From positions 1,178,001-1,242,000 of the forward strand of contig LR778114.1 of assembly GCA_902809825.1 (NCBI GenBank): DNA of 64,000 nucleotides. Direction: 5' to 3'. Each line of letters begins with the position of its first letter. Positions within the stretch are counted from its first letter, which is position 1. Source of the stretch: Candidatus Hydrogenisulfobacillus filiaventi. Lineage in GTDB: Bacteria; Bacillota; Sulfobacillia; Sulfobacillales; R501. Below, one piece after another: positions 60,762 to 64,000 of this stretch. Position numbers and translations under genes: made by a program. The notes under the pieces were generated by a model. It saw only the letters and a program-made list of their open reading frames with translations. It was not told the origin of the DNA and ran no database searches.

Positions 60762-62072
60762 TCAGACGCCCTCCTCCAGCGGACGGGCTGCGGCAGCGGC
60801 TGCGGGCGTCCGTTCCGGGTGGTGAAAGACCAGAACGGCCAGCACCGCGCTCAGCAGGAGCGCCCCCAGCAGCAGGAAGGCGCCCTGAAACCCGCCTGAG
60901 GCCTGGACCAGGAATCCGGTTACGGAAGGGGCCACAAAGCCGGCCACGGCAAAAAACGTGTCCATCACCCCCAGGGCGGTGCCGGTGCGGGAGGGGGCGA
61001 GGTCGACGTTGACCGCATAGTAGGCGCTGTTGGCGGCCATGCCGAACCCGACCGCCAGGGAGATGCCCAGGACCGCCACCTCCAGCCGGTGCACCAGGAT
61101 AACCGGCAGGAGGGAAAGTCCGGACAGCAGCAGGCTGATCCAGATGGGGTAGCTGCGCGCGTAGCGCAGGTTACCGGTGCGCTTCAACACCAGGTCCGAG
61201 AGGTAACCGGTCGCGGCCAGCAACACCGTGGCGAACAACCAGGGCAGACTGGCGAACAGCCCGACCCGCCCCAGATTGAGGTGATACTGGGTGCCGAGGT
61301 AGGTCGGCAGCCAGCCCAGGAAGAAGAACAGCAGATAGCCGAACACGAAGAAGGCCCAATCATTGGCCAGCAGGGTAGGGTTGGTGAGCAGCTGCCGCCA
61401 GGGGCTGCCGGCCTCGGCCAGCTGGCGGGCCCGGCGGGTGCGGCTGCTGACCTCCGGCGGCTCCCCGGCGCGGATGTGCAGCAGCTCGGTCCGGCTGACC
61501 CGCGGGTGCTCCTCCGGCACATCCCGCATCCCGGCCAGCCAGAACGGCAACCAGAGGAGTCCCAGGGCGCCGAGGATGAGGAACATGGCCCGCCAGCCCA
61601 CCCGCACCACCAGCTGGGAGACTAGGGGGGCCCCGATCATGAGGGCAAACGGCACCCCCACCAGCCCCCAGCCGAGGGCAATGGCCCGTTCCCGGGGGGC
61701 TAGCCAGTCCCCCACCACCCGGTTCATGCTGGGGAAATTCGGGCCTTCGGCCAGGCCGAGGAGCGCCCGCACGCCCCACAGCCAGGCAAAGCCGGCGGCC
61801 AGGGCGGTGCCGGCTACGCTCAGCGACCAGACCAGGGCCGACAGCGACCACACCCGGCGGGGCCCCTGCCGGTCCACCCAGATGCCGCCGAAGAAGGTGG
61901 TTACAGTATAGCCCGCCCCGAATGCCCCCAGCACCAGCCCCACCTGGGCCGGATCCAGGTGCAGCAGGCGTTGCAGGGGTCCGATGGCATAGGCAATGGC
62001 GGAACGATCAATATAATTGATTACGGTGATCACGAACATGAGGCCTACTACCGTCCAGCGGTAGCCGCGCAT
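60762..62072 (-). CDS. MFS transporter, ACS (anion:cation symporter) type
   Basis: 436 residues, twelve helices. The opening RGYRWTVVGLMFVITVINYIDRSAI and GGIWVDRQGPRRVW (loop 2-3), with the LLGLAEGPNFPSMNRVVGDWL segment, match hexuronate/glucarate and related organic-anion carriers. The neighbouring PfkB sugar kinase makes a sugar acid or sugar a reasonable substrate, but this is inference. The start at 62072 has GCGAGG upstream; upstream codons in frame are proline-rich and unlikely. Confidence 0.88.
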   Translation of the reverse strand: MRGYRWTVVGLMFVITVINYIDRSAIAYAIGPLQRLLHLDPAQVGLVLGAFGAGYTVTTFFGGIWVDRQGPRRVWSLSALVWSLSVAGTALAAGFAWLWGVRALLGLAEGPNFPSMNRVVGDWLAPRERAIALGWGLVGVPFALMIGAPLVSQLVVRVGWRAMFLILGALGLLWLPFWLAGMRDVPEEHPRVSRTELLHIRAGEPPEVSSRTRRARQLAEAGSPWRQLLTNPTLLANDWAFFVFGYLLFFFLGWLPTYLGTQYHLNLGRVGLFASLPWLFATVLLAATGYLSDLVLKRTGNLRYARSYPIWISLLLSGLSLLPVILVHRLEVAVLGISLAVGFGMAANSAYYAVNVDLAPSRTGTALGVMDTFFAVAGFVAPSVTGFLVQASGGFQGAFLLLGALLLSAVLAVLVFHHPERTPAAAAAARPLEEGV

Positions 62073-62237
62073 CAGCCTCGCGCTCCCTCGTGGCGGATTG
62101 AAGGAACGCGCGCCCCGCGCCCCTTCCCGCTCATCGTGGATCGGGAGGGGGCCGGCGACCGCGGCCGCCGGGACCGGTTTTGCGGGCAAAAGGAGGTACC
62201 CCTGGACGTGGGGAGCCCGTTCCGGGTGCAGCCGGGA

Positions 62238-63185
62238 CTAGGCCTTCAGGAACGCCTCCAGCTCGGCGCGATCCGGCAGGGAGGCGATCCCGCCCCGCCG
62301 GGTACAAGCCAGGGCCCCGGCAGCCGCAGCCTGGCGGCCGAGGGCGCGGAGGTCCGGCGCGTCCAGAGTTCCCGCCTCCCCTGCCCCCAGCTGCCGGTCC
62401 AGCAGCCAGGCCAGGGCAGCGCCCATGAACGCGTCCCCGGCACCGGTGCTGTCCACCGCCTGCACCGGGAAGGCCTCCATCTCCACCTGTGCCCGGCGGC
62501 TGGCCAGCCGGGCCCCCGCCGCCCCGCGGGTAAAGAGCACCAGCCCTGCGCCCTCAGCCAGCAGCCAGTCCACCGGGTCCGGTTCCAGCTGCAGGGCGGC
62601 GGCATCCTCGTCGCTCAGCTTCACCACCTCGGCCAGGCGCAGGGCCTCCCGCGTGACCGCCGGCAGTTCCTGAGGCTGCGGCCACAGGCCGGGCCGGGCA
62701 TTGACGTCCAGGGACACCACCAGGCCCCGGGCCCGGGCCTCCCGCAAGGCGGCCAGGGTGGCCTCCCGGGCCGGGAGGGCGGCCAGGGAGACGGACCCCG
62801 CATGCGCGATCCGCATCCCCACCCAAAGGCCCTCCGCCAGGCCGGCGGCATCCAGCCCGGCATCGGCGGTGTCCGTATGGTAGAAGCGGAACCGGCGCTG
62901 GCCGGCGGCGTCCAGCTCCACCACCGCCAGGGCGGTGGGGTCGTCAGCCCGTTGCACGAAGCCGGTGTCCACCCCTTCCTCCTCCAGGGCCGCCAGCAGC
63001 ATCTGCCCGAAGGCATCGCGGCTGAGACGGCCCCAGAAGCGGACCCGCCGCCCCAGGCGCGCGGCCGCCACCGCGGCGTTGGCCGGAGCGCCGCCGGCAT
63101 ATGGCCGGTAACAGGGGGGACCACCGGCCGGATGCGGCTCGGGGATGAGGTCGATCAGCATCTCCCCTATGGCCAGCAGGCCCAT
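62238..63185 (-). CDS. PfkB-family carbohydrate kinase
   Basis: 315 residues. YAGGAPANAAVAAARLG near residue 30 is the first PfkB signature, and AVDSTGAGDAFMGAALA near 250 holds the catalytic aspartate and anion hole. LSDEDAAAL lies between. It resembles fructokinases and 2-keto-3-deoxygluconate kinases; the substrate cannot be fixed. GGGAGG precedes the start. Citrate synthase ends 19 bases upstream on the same strand, so they may be one operon. Confidence 0.9.
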   Translation of the reverse strand: MGLLAIGEMLIDLIPEPHPAGGPPCYRPYAGGAPANAAVAAARLGRRVRFWGRLSRDAFGQMLLAALEEEGVDTGFVQRADDPTALAVVELDAAGQRRFRFYHTDTADAGLDAAGLAEGLWVGMRIAHAGSVSLAALPAREATLAALREARARGLVVSLDVNARPGLWPQPQELPAVTREALRLAEVVKLSDEDAAALQLEPDPVDWLLAEGAGLVLFTRGAAGARLASRRAQVEMEAFPVQAVDSTGAGDAFMGAALAWLLDRQLGAGEAGTLDAPDLRALGRQAAAAGALACTRRGGIASLPDRAELEAFLKA

Positions 63186-63204
63186 GGCTTCGGCCTCCCG
63201 CGGC

Positions 63205-64000
63205 TTAGTTGACCAACGCCCCCTCCGGCAGGGGCCCCACGTACTCCGACTGCGGCCGGATGAGACGGTTGTTGGCCGCCTGTTCCAGGATATGCGCCGT
63301 CCACCCCACCACCCGGCTGGCGGTGAAGGTGGCGGTGTAGAGGCTGGGGGGCATGCCCACCTGCCGCAGGATAGCGGCGGCCCAGTACTCGACGTTGGTG
63401 TACAGGCGCCGGCCGGGCTTGTATTCCTGGAGCAGGCGAACCGCCACCTCCTCCACCCCGGCGGCCAGGGCGAACCAGGCGTCCGCACCGGCCAGCTCGC
63501 GCACCACGTCCCGCAGGGCGGCGGCGCGTGGATCCTCCGTCTTGTAGATGCGGTGACCGAAGCCCATCAGCCGTTCCCCGGCTTCCAGCCGGGCCCGGAT
63601 CCACGGCTCGGCCTGGGACAGGTCCCCGATCTGGTCCAGCATGTCCATCACCGCCGAAGGTGCCCCCCCGTGCAGCGGTCCCTTCATCGCCCCGATGGCG
63701 GCCGTCAGGGCCGACGCCATGTCGGAGCGGGTGGAGGTGACCACCCGGGCGGCAAAGGTGGAGGCGTTCATACCGTGCTCCATGGCCAGGATGAGATAGG
63801 CCTCCAGCGCCCGCACCTGGGTCGCCGTGGGCCGTACCCCCTGGAGCATGTACAGGTAATTGGCCACATGCGACAGGGTGGGGTCCGGGGGCACCGGGGT
63901 TTTGCCCTGCAGCCGGGCGTGCCGGTGGGCGATGATGGTCGGCACCACCGCCAGGAAGGTGGCAGCCTGGTCCAGGGTCGGATCCGGCTCCGGCACTCCC
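63205..64000 (-). CDS. Citrate synthase (5' part outside the window)
   Basis: The frame is open to the right edge and gives the C-terminal ~265 residues. MEHGMNASTFAARVV, AIGAMKGPLHGGAPSAVMDML and GFGHRIYKTEDPR contain the catalytic histidines and substrate arginines; the base aspartate is not obvious in the visible part. Joins oxaloacetate and acetyl-CoA into citrate at the head of the TCA cycle, upstream of the aconitase encoded at 22457. Close homologues include 2-methylcitrate synthases, so the substrate preference is open. Confidence 0.92.
   Translation of the reverse strand, partial: GVPEPDPTLDQAATFLAVVPTIIAHRHARLQGKTPVPPDPTLSHVANYLYMLQGVRPTATQVRALEAYLILAMEHGMNASTFAARVVTSTRSDMASALTAAIGAMKGPLHGGAPSAVMDMLDQIGDLSQAEPWIRARLEAGERLMGFGHRIYKTEDPRAAALRDVVRELAGADAWFALAAGVEEVAVRLLQEYKPGRRLYTNVEYWAAAILRQVGMPPSLYTATFTASRVVGWTAHILEQAANNRLIRPQSEYVGPLPEGALVN

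Noticed and set aside
1-64000. CRISPR arrays, rRNA or tRNA genes, intact insertion sequences
   Set aside because: No regularly spaced direct repeats, no rRNA-like sequence, no complete cloverleaf and no transposase were found on reading both strands; short or divergent cases could be missed by eye.

Overview
The window is about 70% GC and gene-dense, with strong purine-rich ribosome-binding sites and frequent ATGA start/stop overlaps. A PolC-type DNA polymerase sits directly upstream of nusA-ylxR-ylxQ-infB-rbfA-truB-ribF-rpsO-pnp, and a YlxY-like protein follows pnp. That gene order points to a high-GC member of the Bacillota. The Thermaerobacter/Sulfobacillus side of the phylum would fit, but this is inference from gene order and composition only.

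Layout. 1-11.9 kb: 3' end of polC and the core translation/RNA operon, with a promoter before rpsO and clear terminators after rpsO and pnp; rimP and nrnA, often part of this cluster, are absent from it. 11.9-16.9 kb: two polysaccharide-deacetylase-like proteins, two small unknowns, then a cysteine-synthase-like gene bracketed by two small HTH regulators that share a palindromic operator (core TTGCCAATTGGCAA), a universal stress protein and a frameshifted RNA 2',3'-cyclic phosphodiesterase. 16.9-22.4 kb: a non-coding stretch with hairpins, a degenerate radical-SAM/SPASM-like protein, a GAF histidine kinase, a CPQC thioredoxin-fold oxidoreductase and a TauE/SafE permease. 22.4-33.9 kb: aconitase, an amidase with a tiny coupled partner, pyrophosphatase, assorted membrane proteins, a PIG-V-like glycosyltransferase behind a frameshifted LCP-like gene, an SRAP protein and a DevR/DosR-like response regulator. 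34-41.4 kb: a cyclophilin / low-molecular-weight phosphatase / fructosamine-kinase-family operon, a DHH phosphoesterase with a small OB-like partner, a degenerate NodB-like surface protein and an MMPL exporter. 41.6-48 kb: small unknowns, an EamA transporter, a candidate selenoprotein, a kinase-like sensor with an eroded ATPase domain, and a CDF metal transporter fused to a NifX-like domain.

48.7-58.2 kb is a respiratory island: cytochrome bd oxidase (cydAB), then a copper nitrite-reductase-like lipoprotein, a cytochrome c lipoprotein and nosL-nosY-nosF-nosD, followed by a MarR/MFS pair. A CRP/FNR-type palindrome precedes the nirK-like gene at an activator position. No nosZ is present in the window. 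58.2-64 kb: two frameshifted genes (YbjQ-like and TasA/camelysin-like), a second cysteine synthase, an MFS carrier, a PfkB sugar kinase and the 3' part of citrate synthase.

The most notable single observation is an in-frame TGA at 43513-43515. It lies exactly at the first cysteine position of a CxxC active site (T-TGA-Q-F-C-P) in a tandem thioredoxin-fold protein. A hairpin just downstream fits the bacterial SECIS pattern, so this is a strong selenoprotein candidate. Separately, several broken genes look like single-base homopolymer contractions, so some 'pseudogenes' may be sequencing artefacts.
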